From Senimuribacter intestinalis (GTDB lineage: Bacteria > Bacillota > Clostridia > Peptostreptococcales > Anaerovoracaceae), in NCBI GenBank assembly GCA_943192975.1, contig CALPCJ010000001.1, positions 186,001-250,000 of the forward strand: a stretch of 64,000 nucleotides of DNA. Direction: 5' to 3'. The notes below the pieces were generated by a model. It searched no databases. It saw only the letters and a program-made list of their open reading frames with translations, and was not told where the DNA came from. Each line of letters begins with the position of its first letter. Within the stretch, counting starts at the first letter, position 1. A program made the position numbers and the translations under genes. Shown here one piece after another: positions 50,601 through 58,561 of this stretch.

Positions 50601-51801
50601 ATCCACCACCAAAACCTGCGCCGTGCAGTGAACCTGTTGCATCGATATTTCCACCATTAACAGTAATAACGGTGCCACCGCCGGCATGACCGCCGCCAAT
50701 TCCACAGCCTGCCCCCATATTTCCTTCTAACGGACCATATGCGTAAGCATTAATGATACCACCATTAAAGGTCATATCCCCGCTGTTTTCAATCGGTCCG
50801 CCGCCAATAGCTGCAGAACGATAACCGCCGTTTACAGTTAAAGTTCCTGGATTGTCACTGTCCAACAAAGTCAATCTGTCTCCTGCTTTTACAACAGTAC
50901 CATCTAATAGCGTTGCGTCTCTGGAAATCTTGCCATCCTTCGGCGCTACAAACTGTCCATTCTGATCTACATTTCTGCGACCGTCATCAATGGTTAGTTT
51001 AGATCCCTCTCCGCAGCGGATACCCGGGCATTGAAGCGCTCCACTACTATGTAGACAAGTTAATGTATTGACTGTGCCATCCGCTAAAGTCAAATGTAGG
51101 GAAGTCGGTTTTTCTACAGGATCATGCACACCTTCCCCCGTCTTATTGGTCACAATATTGACAGGAAGTTCTGCAGTAATTTTCACACCTGCAAAAGTCA
51201 AGTCCGCCTGTACACCTGATTCAATATAAATACCTGCGTTAGTAGTTCCACTGGTACTGATTGTAAGTGGTGTAGATGTTTTAATCACTAAAGAAGTCTG
51301 TGTCCATGTATAAACGCCGCCAGATTTGTTTGGCACATATGGACCTGACCAACCTTCCGCATTACCATATCCCTGGGTATGGTAAGATACCGTCTTATAC
51401 TCATAATCCACACCATAGGTGCCGCCGGTTACATTAAATGCACCAGTGTCATCTGCCTGCGAATCAATGCCGTCATCAGAAAATGCAACCATGCGTTTAC
51501 CGCTCTTGGTCTGATTTTCTTCCTCTTCGCCCACTTCTGCCGCATCTACATCTTCCGTTTCTTTGTCAACGTCAACATCGGCGCCATCTACAATGCCGCC
51601 CTCTGCATCAACATTTTCATCCGGTATTTCACTGCCTTCCGGCTGCACTTCGTGCTCGGCTTCAGTTAAAGGTGCCTCAGTCGCATAGGACTGACCCCCC
51701 CCCAGCCATTTTCCGGAAGAAAGCAAGCCACCACCGAATGCTGAGAAAACGAAAAACAGACACAACATGCGAGCTAAAAGCTTCTTGTTGTAATGTTTCA
51801 T
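47638..51801 (-). CDS. 1387-residue wall-anchored repeat protein with IPRTGD sorting signal
   Basis: Signal region at 1-~41 (LLARMLCLFFVFSAFGGGLLSSGKWLGGGQSYA). An acidic, low-complexity stretch follows, then a large right-handed beta-helix/adhesin-like domain (GTLTVNGGYRSAAIGGG, NGGIINAYAYG, ITITGGTLLPTSQAG; ~125-530). Then come beta-sandwich modules (~600-1030) and 24 tandem 12-residue units of the form DTDGDGKPDINI (~1039-1326), resembling calcium-binding type-3 thrombospondin repeats. The end is SPEDIKNIIKEQNPE, IPRTGD, a hydrophobic helix and IRRKNGVK. Likely a long stalked surface adhesin; ligand unknown. It has its own promoter and terminator. Confidence 0.9.
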   Translation of the reverse strand: MKHYNKKLLARMLCLFFVFSAFGGGLLSSGKWLGGGQSYATEAPLTEAEHEVQPEGSEIPDENVDAEGGIVDGADVDVDKETEDVDAAEVGEEEENQTKSGKRMVAFSDDGIDSQADDTGAFNVTGGTYGVDYEYKTVSYHTQGYGNAEGWSGPYVPNKSGGVYTWTQTSLVIKTSTPLTISTSGTTNAGIYIESGVQADLTFAGVKITAELPVNIVTNKTGEGVHDPVEKPTSLHLTLADGTVNTLTCLHSSGALQCPGIRCGEGSKLTIDDGRRNVDQNGQFVAPKDGKISRDATLLDGTVVKAGDRLTLLDSDNPGTLTVNGGYRSAAIGGGPIENSGDMTFNGGIINAYAYGPLEGNMGAGCGIGGGHAGGGTVITVNGGNIDATGSLHGAGFGGGCTYTGGMSSGTVTYAFTDAILCRTPSSTIAGDININGGFIKSQGFEHSNAFGKGCGGTNNGKTITITGGTLLPTSQAGWYDIGGTGGDVIVTGGSIRLSGPGKFECNGGAAYGDLNRKTRVFMTTIDLSGEKVDGHNIFNDKICDWELLIAGEKYDYGAPAVFDQGKLYLWLPDSADKKEITVKLGTVRDDGTTNPLEPLFVQSADKSGNSLLKRYVDFVLPDDYTEKLVKDYDGLAFSSFDLGSVENEGTDEKGIYTGKIDDKYLDDNSAVTYKVQRYDKKEGNPIGQEIQLGNAMPADAGNFKFTMTSSQYSNQTGFKESYWGHRAQGWAIINRIPSEIADATYDIEYGEDPDTHETIVTKMTFKAKAKQGAEKRKPTCKAPDGYVQFYVNGVKVGEPIKANETVATETINGNSYEYGVINKEISFNTGNYPAIPKLDSGKFVVEAKYVEGYNYEESYSLVKPEEKPGTPGSSDTDEPTNFPFVNPPTPVIPSSGSDPEHPEEEPKGTVLEPGEIERIEDEGDLLRLHGKVNDKVSKRTEKDKVVKKPELVDFFNERYVFVGIDGRLLKDEKGNPLKVADVTIKDADGNEIQEIDLSEPGKYVITTTVTDAQGNKTTINLAYNVTKPIIQDLDLNKDTNDDGIPDINIDTDDDGLPDINIDTDGDDKPDINIDTDDDGKPDVDIDTDGDGKPDINKDTDGDGKPDVDIDTNGDGKPDINKDTDGDGKPDLDIDTNGDGKPDVNVDTDGDGKPDINKDTDGDGKPDLDIDTNGDGKPDVNVDTNGDGKPDINIDKDGDGKPDINIDKDGDGKPDINIDKDGDGKPDINIDKDGDGKPDINIDKDGDGKPDINIDKDGDGKPDINIDTNGDGKPDINIDIDGDGKPDINIDTDGDGIPDLNVDTDGDGKPDVNIDTDGDGKPDKNIKSPEDIKNIIKEQNPETDELPWWIPRTGDTANMLLWVAGLAAAVLALCGMVFGIRRKNGVK
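47824..48687 (-). repeat. 24 tandem 36-bp coding repeats
   Basis: Each unit encodes D-x-(D/N)-G-D-G-K-P-D-x-(N/D)-x. Six consecutive units in the middle (DKDGDGKPDINI) are identical at protein level and almost identical in DNA. The number of units can change by slippage or recombination without shifting the frame. Confidence 0.92.
51695..51703 (-). repeat. 9-base G tract inside the signal region of the surface protein gene
   Basis: On the coding strand TGGCTG is followed by an unbroken G run (nine G in all, encoding LGGG) around residue 33-35. Loss or gain of one base would abolish the 1387-residue protein. Confidence 0.9.
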
Positions 51802-51938
51802 TTGGTTTGCCTCCCTTTTTCGTTTTGGTAAGTTCTTACTTCTTTCTTAAGTTAATAGACTTTTTAATGGTAAGAAGCGATGGAGCGCTATATCAAACTC
51901 TTCCTTCGCTTCATTCTTTTTCATCAAAAATCATTTTT

Positions 51939-51967
51939 ATTCTACACCCGCAGGAAGTCGTTGTCAA
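51939..51967 (-). promoter_or_regulatory. promoter of the 1387-residue surface protein gene
   Basis: Minus strand TTGACA (51967-51962), 17 bases, TAGAAT (51944-51939). The -35 box overlaps the stop codon of the upstream AAA ATPase gene. The ~130-base leader contains a GAAGCGA / TCGCTTC dyad and ends in GGGAGG before ATG 51801. Confidence 0.75.
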
Positions 51968-52830
51968 GTTTCTGCTAATAGCTCCTCTTCATGGGACTTA
52001 AAAAACTCGAAATATCTGCGTACATTCTCAAGTTCAGTCCATCTGCGCTCAGTAACTGGCAGAGCATCAAGATCATAGATTTTGCTCTGTTTTGTCGCCA
52101 AAATAAAGGGCGAATGGCTCGCTATAATAAACTGACAATTAAAGAATCTTGCAGAATCTTCGATAAATCCAGTCAGTTCCTGCTGATATGCTGCCGACAA
52201 ACTGTTTTCTGGCTCGTCCAAAAGATAAATTTGGTTTGCCTCTATCTTTTCTGTAAAGTACATAAATGCACTTTCTCCATTGGAACGTCCACGGGCATTT
52301 CCCGGCATATTCTGCCTGATAAACTCCGACTTCGTATTTCTCCGAGCGGAATTAACCTGTTTCAGTTTCTCATAGTCGTCAAGACTTTTCAGCTGAAATT
52401 TCTCACACCGCAGCTGTCTGTATGCCTCCATCAGATCTTCTCGTTTTGTGTCCACACCATGGTTAAGGGCTCGCAGATCAAAGAGATAGTCAAAAACATC
52501 ATCACTGGTGATAATGGTGCTATCCTGATAGTAAGATTCCCACTCTACTTGACACATTCTGGAAAAATCCGCAAAAAAACTGCTATTGTTATAAGGTGCG
52601 CTGCGCTGTGCGCCTATGGCTTCAGCGATAACATTGAGCAAGGTCGTCTTACCCGAACCATTGCTGCCATAAAATATGGTAATCGGTTCAAAATCTACAG
52701 CAGAAAACCCCTTCTGCGGAAAAATGCCAAAGGGGTAAAAACTGTCATAACAAGTCTGCCTTATATCGTTAAGAAAAAGTTCTTCCGCTATCATTTCCGG
52801 CAGTTTGAAGTTTTTCAAATATACCATCAT
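51964..52830 (-). CDS. AAA family ATPase (RecF/ABC-type, AAA_21-like)
   Basis: A 288-residue single-domain ATPase: Walker A FYGSNGSGKTTLL (~53-65), a signature-like GRSNGESAFMYF (~187), Walker B IYLLDEPENSLS (~206) and switch His IIASHSPFILA (~238). Similar small proteins occur alone or as the ATPase half of defence pairs. Here the neighbours are an unknown helical protein and aro genes, with no nuclease partner, so no defence role is claimed. It is the last gene of the aro-led gene string. Confidence 0.85.
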   Translation of the reverse strand: MMVYLKNFKLPEMIAEELFLNDIRQTCYDSFYPFGIFPQKGFSAVDFEPITIFYGSNGSGKTTLLNVIAEAIGAQRSAPYNNSSFFADFSRMCQVEWESYYQDSTIITSDDVFDYLFDLRALNHGVDTKREDLMEAYRQLRCEKFQLKSLDDYEKLKQVNSARRNTKSEFIRQNMPGNARGRSNGESAFMYFTEKIEANQIYLLDEPENSLSAAYQQELTGFIEDSARFFNCQFIIASHSPFILATKQSKIYDLDALPVTERRWTELENVRRYFEFFKSHEEELLAET

Positions 52831-52849
52831 ATGTCCCCCTGATGTCCTT

Positions 52850-53284
52850 TTACAGAGCCTGTTGCTCCATGCGCAGCAAATCCTCTATAATTCTGTTCAC
52901 TTGCCAAATCGCCTGATCCACCTGCTCCTTCGCCTGGCTGATCTTAGACTGGACAAACACATCTGCCAAAATTCCGTCGAAGAAAAAATCGGCAAAAGTT
53001 AGAAATCCTCCAATATCAATCTGGAAATCCAATATTCCACTGACGTCTTTCAATTCTCTCTGAAAGACCATTACCTGCCGTTTTGCTGATTCCAATTCCC
53101 GCTTTGCACTCCCCATCTTCATGTGTTTGCCGATTCCTCCAATCAGGTCAAAGCCCAACATATCAGCAATTCCAAAGCCGGAGGCTGCACTCAGTTCATC
53201 TCTTGCGCGATTTAAGTACTGCAGAGTCAGTCTGCCTGTATCAATCGCTTCCCTGATTTCCCGCAGTTGCTGTGCCCTATCCAT
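52850..53284 (-). CDS. helical protein of unknown function
   Basis: Start taken at ATG 53284 (MDRAQQLREIREAI) behind GGAGGG; the frame is open further up but without a ribosome site. 144 residues, mostly amphipathic helix. A Gly-rich hydrophobic hairpin (ASGFGIADMLGFDLIGGIGKHMKMG) and a second hydrophobic patch (GGFLTFADFFFDGILADVFVQSKI) could associate with membranes. Family not recognised. Between the ArsC/Spx-type gene and the AAA ATPase gene. Confidence 0.75.
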   Translation of the reverse strand: MDRAQQLREIREAIDTGRLTLQYLNRARDELSAASGFGIADMLGFDLIGGIGKHMKMGSAKRELESAKRQVMVFQRELKDVSGILDFQIDIGGFLTFADFFFDGILADVFVQSKISQAKEQVDQAIWQVNRIIEDLLRMEQQAL

Positions 53285-53300
53285 TTTTACCCTCCAATCA

Positions 53301-53654
53301 TTACTTAAGTATCTTTTCTGCCCATTCCGCTTCCTTAAAGCCTGTGAGCACATAATTTTCTCCAATTACAAGGGGACGCTTTACCAGCATACCATCGCTG
53401 GCAAGCAGGATAATCTGCTCCTCTTCACTCATATTCGGCAATTTTTTCGAAAGTTCCATCTCCCTGTAGATCATCCCACTGGTATTGAAAAACTTTTTCA
53501 GCGGAAGACCGCTCATCTCATACCAGCTGCGAATCTGCTGCGAATCTGGATTCTGCGTCTTAATATCAAAGAGTTCATACTCTGCACCATTTTCATCAAG
53601 CCACGCGAGAGCTTTCTTGCAGGTGGAACATTTTGGATAACAATATACTTTCAT
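53301..53654 (-). CDS. ArsC/Spx/MgsR-family thioredoxin-fold protein
   Basis: 117 residues. The N-terminal CSTCKKAL (Cys9, Cys12; CxxC) and the C-terminal LLASDGMLVKRPLVIGENYVLTGFKEAEW are the hallmarks of the YffB/Spx/ArsC-like group. The CxxC arrangement resembles Spx-type redox regulators and YffB more than true arsenate reductases, and no ars genes are near. One base separates it from the M50 peptidase gene. Confidence 0.88.
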   Translation of the reverse strand: MKVYCYPKCSTCKKALAWLDENGAEYELFDIKTQNPDSQQIRSWYEMSGLPLKKFFNTSGMIYREMELSKKLPNMSEEEQIILLASDGMLVKRPLVIGENYVLTGFKEAEWAEKILK

Positions 53655-54752
53655 CTACACAACCTCCATCAGTTTCTGTTCTGTCCTGATTTCACCCGGC
53701 GTCGGGTAAGTCTTCAGGACTTTCTCAAAATTCGCTTTCGCCTTCTTTGCCGCCTCTTCATCTTTGCTGAACCGAACTGCATAGGCATAAAGCGTCCTTT
53801 GGGTATTTGGATACCCCTTTATTGACTTCATAAACTTTTTCAGCTGTTTCGTATACAGTCTGTCCACTTCTTCTTTCCTACATTGTCCGATGAGTTCCAA
53901 AAATAGAAGTTCCATTTGAGCAAAATTCTTATAGAAGGGCAGCAGTTTTGGCGAGCTGAATAACTTGTATCCTGCCGCCTGTGCCTCATCAAATCTTCCC
54001 TCATCCATGCGCCTTTGCATTTCTGCGAAAGCAATGGCCTCTACCAGAGGATTACCCGAAAAATCCCCTTCCGGCACTACAAAATATTCTTCCGGCATTT
54101 CAGCAAGCCGCTTGCCGTCCGTCTGCTGCAGCTTATTAATCCTCATCTGTCGCCAAAACGCATCTGCACTTTCTTTATCCCTGCGAAATGTCTTGATATT
54201 ATAGCCGTCGTTGGCAACGCCGCCCATCTTCAGAGGAACCAGATTGGTTACTGCAAAGTAAAGCCCCATCAATCCCAGTATCAAACATATCATACGCCCA
54301 GTCGTTTCCTGTGGGCACAGCGACATACCTATAAATCCTAACGCACTGAACAGCAGATTGGAAAGACCGCCGCCTAAATTGTATAAAACAGCCGGATATC
54401 CTCCATCCTCGTCCTTGTCAGGAGGATCCAAAAGACACTGACCGCCGGTTCCCGGAATACTGAACTTTTTGCGAAGGATTTTGTCCTCTTGCTTGACAAA
54501 GATAAGACTGCCGATCCGAAAAGATACGAACTTATAGCCAGAAAGCAGCCCGCAGACCAGATGCCCCGCTTCGTGAGTGATGATAAGCACATACACAATC
54601 ACTGCAAAGCTGAGTATCAAAAGCGGAATCTCCAGTCCATGACCACTAAAGATCTCCATGCCAAAATATCCCAAAAGGCCGCCGCAAATCATACCAACGA
54701 TATAAGGTAGCGTCGACACTAGCTTTGCCTTAACTTTCTTTTTGTTTTCCAC
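53655..54752 (-). CDS. M50-family membrane zinc metalloprotease
   Basis: Start taken at GTG 54752, five bases after GGAGGT; it lies 23 bases inside aroQ. 365 residues. Two helices, then the zinc site HEAGH (60-64) in the third, and the second M50 element NLVPLKMGGVANDGYNI in a later helix. The ~150-residue C-terminal part is soluble and helical, with a TPR-like look (AYAVRFSKDEEAAKKAKANFEKVLKTYP). Intramembrane proteases of this family release regulators or process signal peptides. Its place inside the aromatic operon has no obvious reason. Confidence 0.85.
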   Translation of the reverse strand: MENKKKVKAKLVSTLPYIVGMICGGLLGYFGMEIFSGHGLEIPLLILSFAVIVYVLIITHEAGHLVCGLLSGYKFVSFRIGSLIFVKQEDKILRKKFSIPGTGGQCLLDPPDKDEDGGYPAVLYNLGGGLSNLLFSALGFIGMSLCPQETTGRMICLILGLMGLYFAVTNLVPLKMGGVANDGYNIKTFRRDKESADAFWRQMRINKLQQTDGKRLAEMPEEYFVVPEGDFSGNPLVEAIAFAEMQRRMDEGRFDEAQAAGYKLFSSPKLLPFYKNFAQMELLFLELIGQCRKEEVDRLYTKQLKKFMKSIKGYPNTQRTLYAYAVRFSKDEEAAKKAKANFEKVLKTYPTPGEIRTEQKLMEVV

Positions 54753-55170
54753 GCAGTACCTCCATAGCCTCCACATAGCCGTCAAAGCCCTTGCCCATAA
54801 TCGTCGCAACACAGGCATCCCTGACAAAGGACACCTGTCTAAAGTCCTCACGCTGACGCACATCGGAAATGTGTACCTCCACAGAAGGTATTCCTACAGA
54901 CTTCAGGGCGTCCAACAGTGCCACACTGGTGTGGGTGTACGCCGCCGGGTTGATTACAATGCCGTCAAATTTACCGTAAGCCTCCTGAATGGCATCCACC
55001 ATGGAGCCCTCATGATTGGACTGAAAAAAAGCGACTTCCACGTTGAGCCGGGAAGCCGCCTTTTCAACATATTCCACCAAATCGGAGTAAGTCGCTTTTC
55101 CGTAAATTTCCGGCTCTCTGATTCCCAGCATATTGATGTTGGGTCCATTGATTACCAGAATCTTCATCAT
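54730..55170 (-). CDS. aroQ: 3-dehydroquinate dehydratase, type II
   Basis: 146 residues of the dodecameric type II enzyme: ILVINGPNINMLGIREPEIYG (active-site loop with Tyr), FFQSNHEGSMVDAIQEAYGKFDGIVINPAAYTHTSVALLDAL (Asn/His) and VEVHISDVRQREDFR. Start ATG 55170 or 55167; both overlap the aroE-aroK stop. It carries out step 3 of the shikimate pathway. Confidence 0.96.
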   Translation of the reverse strand: MMKILVINGPNINMLGIREPEIYGKATYSDLVEYVEKAASRLNVEVAFFQSNHEGSMVDAIQEAYGKFDGIVINPAAYTHTSVALLDALKSVGIPSVEVHISDVRQREDFRQVSFVRDACVATIMGKGFDGYVEAMEVLRGKQKES

Positions 55171-56357
55171 TCTCTCTCCTCATTATTATTGATGTAAAAA
55201 TCGCTCCAGTAGGAATAAGCGTCCTTTCGCTCCTCATACATCTGCGCAAGCGGCATGGATTTAGAAAGAGGTCTTCCATCTGTTTCCAGCTTATCAAGGT
55301 CGCGCTTAATCCAAATCACGATTCCGTTTTGTTTCAAAATGTTGTAGTTGACTTTTTTCTTGACAACACCGCCGCCGGTCGCAATGACAAGACCGGTCTG
55401 CACACAGGCCTTTTCCAGCATTTCAGTTTCCACCTTTCGGAAATATGCTTCGCCTTTCTGGTCAAAAATTTCCGGAATAGACATGCCTTCGTGTTCGACA
55501 ATCATATCATCGATATCCACGAATTTACGCCCCATTCTATTCGCGATTTCGCCGCCAATCAGGGTCTTTCCTGCGCCCGGCATGCCGATTAGAATCATAT
55601 TCATCGTCTCGCTGCGAACTTCATCAATCGCGCTGTCGATTTCTTCGTCTTCAATTTCTTTATGCTGGAACAGCTCGCTGGCCTGCTTTCCCTGCGCTAC
55701 CAGCATTTCCAGCCCACCGGTTGCCGGAATAGATTTCTCTATGGCGTCCAGCACCAGCTTGGTTCTGTTAGGGTTATATATCACATCCACAACACCGCAG
55801 CAGTTTTTAAAATCATCTAAGTTGACCGGTGATTTCCCGTTGTTCGGATACATTCCTACAGGCGTTGTGTTGACAATAATTTCCGCATCAAAATGCTGAC
55901 TGATATTCTCATAATTATGTTCACCACTGCGTGAAATTATGAGAATTTCAGCAGCGTTCAAATCCTTTAGGACTGCTCTTGCGGTCAGAGACGCCCCGCC
56001 GCTTCCAAGAACCAGACACTTCATGCCTTTCACTTCGATCTTGTTCTTTTCAAGCATATACTTGAACCCAAAATAGTCTGTATTATAGCCATGCAGTCTT
56101 CCTTCTTCATCTCGGATCACTGTGTTGACACAACCGACGGCTTTTGCCGTATCGGAAAGTTCATCGCACATCTCCATGGCTACTTTCTTATACGGAATAG
56201 TCACATTGAAGCCGCCATAGCTTTCATCATGCAGCATGCTTTCCAAATCCTCTGGTTTCGTCTCGCAAAGTTCAAAGGTATAATCTCCGAACTTACTGTG
56301 AATCAGGGGCGAATAGCTGTGCCCCAGCTTTCCGCCAATCAGTCCAAATTTTTTCAT
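55167..56357 (-). CDS. bifunctional shikimate dehydrogenase - shikimate kinase
   Basis: A 396-residue fusion. Residues 1-~245 are AroE: GLIGGKLGHSYSPLIHSKFG, GGFNVTIPYKKVAM (Lys/Asp catalytic pair with GYNTDYFGF) and LVLGSGGASLTARAV. Residues ~252-396 are AroK: ILIGMPGAGKTLIGGEIANRMGRKFVDIDDMI (Walker A 258-265), GEAYFRKVETEML, VIATGGGVVKKK and the lid around DGRPLSK. It performs steps 4 and 5. The order AroE then AroK in one chain matches fusions seen in some Clostridia. Confidence 0.95.
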   Translation of the reverse strand: MKKFGLIGGKLGHSYSPLIHSKFGDYTFELCETKPEDLESMLHDESYGGFNVTIPYKKVAMEMCDELSDTAKAVGCVNTVIRDEEGRLHGYNTDYFGFKYMLEKNKIEVKGMKCLVLGSGGASLTARAVLKDLNAAEILIISRSGEHNYENISQHFDAEIIVNTTPVGMYPNNGKSPVNLDDFKNCCGVVDVIYNPNRTKLVLDAIEKSIPATGGLEMLVAQGKQASELFQHKEIEDEEIDSAIDEVRSETMNMILIGMPGAGKTLIGGEIANRMGRKFVDIDDMIVEHEGMSIPEIFDQKGEAYFRKVETEMLEKACVQTGLVIATGGGVVKKKVNYNILKQNGIVIWIKRDLDKLETDGRPLSKSMPLAQMYEERKDAYSYWSDFYINNNEERE

Positions 56358-56358
56358 G

Positions 56359-57507
56359 TTAAATCTCCATATAACTTCCTAAGTACTTGAACTCCTGTGT
56401 CAGATCTTCAAGCTGGTTCATCAGTCTGACAAATTCCTCAGAGTAAACCTCGGATACGATGTCAAAATAGAACATGTAGTCGAAATCTCTTTCTGGAATC
56501 GGACGACTCTCCAGTTTAAAAATCTGAATACCAAGTGCATTAAATCTAGCCAGTACATTGTACAGAGAACCCGGTTTATGGGAAACCACCAGTTTCAGAC
56601 TCGTCTTGTCAGCACCGGGATAAATCTCTAAATTCTTGCTGATGCAGATAAATCTGGTATAGTTGTTTCCATTATCCTGTACTCCTTCTTCCAGACACTC
56701 CAAGCTGTAAAGCTGTCCACACTCATAGGCCGCCAGCGCAGCAACGTCCGTTCTGTCGGATTCGGCTACCATCTTAGCCGCTTCTGCAGTATTTTCGCAA
56801 ATGGTAATCTTTGCGTGAGGGAAATGTTTCAGATAGTCATCACACTGCATAATTGCCTGTTCATGAGAAAAAATCTCCTTGATGTCCTCTTTCTTTGTTC
56901 CTCTCTTGGCTAAAAGACTATGGTCGATCTTCAGCTTGATACTTCTGACAATGTAGAAGTTGTACTTCATCATCAAATCGTAAATCTGGTTCACTGAACC
57001 TGCCGTACTGTTTTCGACAGGCAGAATGCCGTACTGGCACAGCCCCTTATCGATAGCTGCAAATACACCGTTGAAATTCTTCACATACATAATCTTCGGC
57101 ATTTTAAACAGTCTCTCGCAGGCCTCCTGAGAATAAGCACCGGTCACTCCCTGGCAAGCTACGCTGGCCTTTGCCGGAAATACCTTAGGTGTGTTCTCCA
57201 GTGCATCAGCGATAGATTTTGCCAGAGGCGATTCCTTCTGGGTAATCTTTCTCTGGTGATCTTTGCTCATCTCCATAATTGTATTATATAACACTCTGGT
57301 GTAAGATGCCATATCTTCTGAAGCTAAATCTGTAAGTTTGTCAATTTTTTCTCTTTCTCTCATAGCATCCAGCACCGGAAGTTCATTATTTTTCTTGTAA
57401 CGCGCAATTTCTTCCGCCACTCTCATTCGCTCTTCCAGTTTTTTTACGATTTCTTCGTCAATCGCATCAATTTTGCTTCTATAGTCGTCCATACTCATTT
57501 TTTTCAA
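56359..57507 (-). CDS. pheA: chorismate mutase - prephenate dehydratase (P-protein)
   Basis: 382 residues. Chorismate mutase at 1-~90 (YRSKIDAIDEEIVKKLEERMRVAEEIARYKK), prephenate dehydratase at ~110-285 (VACQGVTGAYSQEACERLF, GILPVENSTAGSVNQIYDLM, NNYTRFICISKN) and an ACT domain at ~295-375 with the phenylalanine-binding GSLYNVLARFNALGIQIFKLESRP. It commits chorismate to phenylalanine and is expected to be inhibited by Phe. Confidence 0.96.
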   Translation of the reverse strand: MKKMSMDDYRSKIDAIDEEIVKKLEERMRVAEEIARYKKNNELPVLDAMREREKIDKLTDLASEDMASYTRVLYNTIMEMSKDHQRKITQKESPLAKSIADALENTPKVFPAKASVACQGVTGAYSQEACERLFKMPKIMYVKNFNGVFAAIDKGLCQYGILPVENSTAGSVNQIYDLMMKYNFYIVRSIKLKIDHSLLAKRGTKKEDIKEIFSHEQAIMQCDDYLKHFPHAKITICENTAEAAKMVAESDRTDVAALAAYECGQLYSLECLEEGVQDNGNNYTRFICISKNLEIYPGADKTSLKLVVSHKPGSLYNVLARFNALGIQIFKLESRPIPERDFDYMFYFDIVSEVYSEEFVRLMNQLEDLTQEFKYLGSYMEI

Positions 57508-57513
57508 TCTCCT

Positions 57514-58521
57514 TTATTTCTCATAGTATCGGTATCGATATTGATATAATTCATAAATTGCAACAGCTGCCGCTGCTTCTACACACGGCACTGCTCTTGG
57601 CACGATACAAGGGTCGTGTCTTCCCTCTACTTTTAGCATCGCATTCTCGCCCTTTTCGTAGCTGATACTGTGCTGCTCTGTAGATATGGAAGGAGTCGGC
57701 TTGACTGCAACACGAAAAACGATTGGCATGCCAGAGCTGATTCCACCCAGAATACCGCCGTGATTATTGGTCTTCGTCTTCACCGTATCACCTTCAAAAT
57801 AAAACGCATCGTTATTTTCACTGCCGCAGATTTTTGCCGCCTCAAATCCCCTGCCAAACTCAATTCCCTTGACAGCAGGGATTCCGAAGACCGCCTGGGC
57901 AATTTTGTTTTCCAGTCCGTCAAACATCGGCTCTCCAACGCCTGCAGGAACGCCGGTGATGGTGCATTCGATAATGCCGCCTACAGAGTCGCCTCGCTCC
58001 ATAGCCTCTTCGATTGCCTTGGTAGGCTGCACGGCGTTTCCGCCGATTTCTTTAATTTTAGCGGAAATCTCGATTCCTTCTTTTTCCAGAATCTGCTTCA
58101 TAATGCCGCCTGCAATGCAAAGAGGCGCAGTCAGACGTCCTGAAAAATGCCCGCCTCCGCTGACATCTTCAAAACCGCCGTATTTTACGTGTGCTGTATA
58201 ATCTGCATGACCTGGTCTTGGAATATCTCTGATATTGTCGTAATCCCCTGACCTGGTATTGGTATTTTCTATCATCGCTGTCAGCGGTGCGCCGCAGGTA
58301 GTATTTCCTACAAGACCGCTTAAAAATGCCGGCATATCGGCCTCTTTTCGGGGCGTACTGTATTTGCTCCGTCCAGGGGCACGCCGGTTCATAAAGACTT
58401 GAAGCTTTTCCATGTCGATGGAAAAACCTGCCGGAAGTCCCTCAATGGTTACGCCGATGGCCGCAGAATGGGACTGTCCGAAAATAGTAATTTTTACATG
58501 ATTTCCATAAGAAGAAGACAT
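57514..58521 (-). CDS. aroC: chorismate synthase
   Basis: Start taken at ATG 58521 (MSSSYGNHVKITIFG) behind GGAGAAAGG; 335 residues. Motifs: GQSHSAAIGVTIEGLPAG, RRAPGRSKYSTPRKEADMP, HVKYGGFEDVSGGGHFSGRLTAPL and the C-terminal EGRHDPCIVPRAVPCVEA. An FMN-dependent enzyme; step 7. Slightly short versus the ~360-390 usual length. Confidence 0.95.
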   Translation of the reverse strand: MSSSYGNHVKITIFGQSHSAAIGVTIEGLPAGFSIDMEKLQVFMNRRAPGRSKYSTPRKEADMPAFLSGLVGNTTCGAPLTAMIENTNTRSGDYDNIRDIPRPGHADYTAHVKYGGFEDVSGGGHFSGRLTAPLCIAGGIMKQILEKEGIEISAKIKEIGGNAVQPTKAIEEAMERGDSVGGIIECTITGVPAGVGEPMFDGLENKIAQAVFGIPAVKGIEFGRGFEAAKICGSENNDAFYFEGDTVKTKTNNHGGILGGISSGMPIVFRVAVKPTPSISTEQHSISYEKGENAMLKVEGRHDPCIVPRAVPCVEAAAAVAIYELYQYRYRYYEK

Positions 58522-58561
58522 GTCTTTTCCTTTCTCCCTACAAACAATAACTGATCTATTT

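Noticed and set aside
51964..53284. AAA ATPase plus unknown helical protein as a two-gene phage-defence system
   Set aside because: No nuclease, toxin or reverse transcriptase partner, and the genes continue the aro operon; the unknown protein has no effector motif I can name.
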